Source: Gammaproteobacteria bacterium
GTDB lineage: Bacteria; Pseudomonadota; Gammaproteobacteria; Eutrophobiales; Eutrophobiaceae
Direction of reading: 5' to 3'
Length of the DNA: 6,075 bases
Assembly: GCA_004356415.1 (NCBI GenBank)
Contig: SMWN01000087.1
Coordinates: forward strand, 1-6,075
Below are positions 5,178-6,075 of the stretch, in pieces. Every line of letters begins with the position of its first letter. Position 1 is the stretch's first letter. Under the pieces are notes generated by a model. That model made no database searches. It saw nothing but the letters and a program-made list of their open reading frames with translations, and had not been told where the DNA came from. Position numbers and translations under genes: made by a program.

Positions 5178-6075
5178 CTCGAACCTCCAGATTGATTTGT
5201 TTCCTGTGTGCTTTCTTCTGGCCTATCTTTTTCTAGCCCATCTTTTTCTGACCCCTTCTCGCCTGATCTTGGCCCGACCATCACAGTGACAAATGTTTCT
5301 GGTGATAAGCGGCGCTTAAAGGCATCCTTGATTTGATCGATAGTCACCGCATTCACATTCGCGTTGAATGTTTCAAGATAATTCTTTGGCAAGCTATAAA
5401 AACCAATCATGCCAATATAACCAATAATCTTGCTATTACTGTCTAGTCTTAGCGGGAATCCCCCGGTAATGTTTTTCTTTGAGGCTTCCAGCTCTGCTTC
5501 AGTAGGCCCATGCTTGATAAATATTTTCAGATTGTCCCGCAGTATAGTGAGCGCTTCTTCGGCCTGGTCTGCCCGAGTTTGTAGACTGGCGGTAAAGGTT
5601 CCATTTTCACGCATGGGAGAAAAATAACTATTTGCACTATAGGATAATCCGCGCTTTTCCCGAATCTCTGCAAACAGTCTGGAGACCATGCCCCCTCCAC
5701 CAAGTACATGGTTCCCCACGTAAAGCGGGAAGTAATCCAGATCACCACGTTTCATGCCCGTCTGTCCCAGAAGGATATGTGTTTGTGTTGAAGGATGATC
5801 AATTCGCACTGTTGCAGGTTTTTCTAGCGCCTGCACTGTTGGAATTGCTTGTGGCTTTTCACCAGCAGGTAATTCCTTAAGCAATTTTTCAACCATTACC
5901 TTTGCTTGAGTTTTTGTCAAATCACCGACAATTGCTATGGTTGCATTCTTTGAAACATAATATCTTTTGTGAAATTCAACGACGTCACGGCGTTGCAATG
6001 TATTGATGCTTTCCTCCGTCCCTGAACCTGGCACGGCATAGGGATGCCCTTTAAATACTTCTGCAAAAAAGGCAT
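5174..6075 (-). CDS. M16 family (pitrilysin-like) peptidase, C-terminal part; runs off the right edge
   Basis: About 299 residues are visible, open through the edge (in frame to 6073). Reading begins AFFAEVFKGHPYAV, typical of the region after the zinc site in M16B peptidases, so the GTG at 6034 is an internal valine and not a start. The visible part holds the end of the first M16 domain and the second domain, including LGGGGMVSRLF (about 124-134) and IREKRGLSYS (about 137-146), which carries the R/Y pair of this domain. The HxxEH zinc motif would lie outside the window, so it is not clear whether this is the catalytic or the non-catalytic member of the usual pair; location before rsmD suggests the second member. 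Such proteins are usually periplasmic. The last 30 or so residues are a hydrophilic Glu/Lys/Ser-rich tail. The stop overlaps the proposed rsmD start by 4 bases. Confidence 0.93.
   Translation of the reverse strand, partial: AFFAEVFKGHPYAVPGSGTEESINTLQRRDVVEFHKRYYVSKNATIAIVGDLTKTQAKVMVEKLLKELPAGEKPQAIPTVQALEKPATVRIDHPSTQTHILLGQTGMKRGDLDYFPLYVGNHVLGGGGMVSRLFAEIREKRGLSYSANSYFSPMRENGTFTASLQTRADQAEEALTILRDNLKIFIKHGPTEAELEASKKNITGGFPLRLDSNSKIIGYIGMIGFYSLPKNYLETFNANVNAVTIDQIKDAFKRRLSPETFVTVMVGPRSGEKGSEKDGLEKDRPEESTQETNQSGGSS
5184..5188 (-). promoter_or_regulatory. Ribosome binding site that decides the rsmD start
   Basis: On the minus strand GGAGG lies inside the last codons of the M16 peptidase gene, 6 bases before the CTG at 5177. 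A perfect anti-Shine-Dalgarno match at ideal distance supports initiation there rather than at the GTG 60 bases downstream, which would cut off conserved residues. Confidence 0.7.
5225..5254. repeat. Two-copy 15-bp tandem repeat in the M16 peptidase tail
   Basis: Positions 5225-5239 and 5240-5254 are near-identical 15-mers sharing ATCTTTTTCT exactly and differing only in the last five bases. On the minus strand they encode SEKDG and LEKDR in the charged C-terminal tail. The repeat keeps frame, as expected for slippage in a disordered tail. Confidence 0.6.

Noticed and set aside
6032..6034. GTG as the start of the M16 peptidase
   Set aside because: The frame stays open to the window edge with M16-like sequence (FKGHPYAV), so this is an internal valine of a truncated gene.

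Overview
The window looks like the end of an integron gene-cassette array joined to a conserved proteobacterial housekeeping operon. No integrase or 16S gene is visible. The gene order M16 peptidase - rsmD - coaD fits a proteobacterium. I favour Betaproteobacteria (a Nitrosomonadales-type background would fit), but that is inference from gene order and general protein character.

Left part (1-2389, + strand): a few codons that may end an upstream cassette gene (3-77) are followed by a hairpin (85-112) and a degenerate attC-like site (111-185). Next is a well-delimited cassette (180-1325). It carries an AT-rich gene (210-1238) for a 342-residue protein with an N-terminal winged-helix-like region and a C-terminal nucleoside deoxyribosyltransferase/TIR-like (DRHyd-type) domain. 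Its attC (1242-1331) is textbook: R'' and R' boxes, unpaired spacers, a single extrahelical G, then a long perfect stem. The cassette's first bases are the exact reverse complement of the R'' box of this attC, as cassette circularisation predicts. An RluA-family pseudouridine synthase gene follows (1387-2238). Behind it lies a third site (2291-2389) with the same architecture, so this RNA-modification gene may also sit in a cassette.

Right part (2398-6075, - strand): reading leftwards from the right edge are the C-terminal part of an M16 zinc-peptidase-family protein, rsmD (16S rRNA m2G966 methyltransferase), coaD (phosphopantetheine adenylyltransferase) and ggt (gamma-glutamyltranspeptidase with signal peptide). 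The first three are almost contiguous and surely co-transcribed; ggt follows after 43 AT-rich bases. rsmD has no ATG, GTG or TTG early enough to include its conserved N-terminus. A CTG overlapping the peptidase stop, with a perfect GGAGG 6 nt upstream, is the best start.

The most interesting item is the cassette-borne winged-helix + DRHyd/TIR-like protein. It is a candidate single-gene nucleotide- or NAD-targeting defence effector. The possible capture of an RluA-type enzyme as the last cassette, ending 8 bases from the ggt stop codon, comes next.
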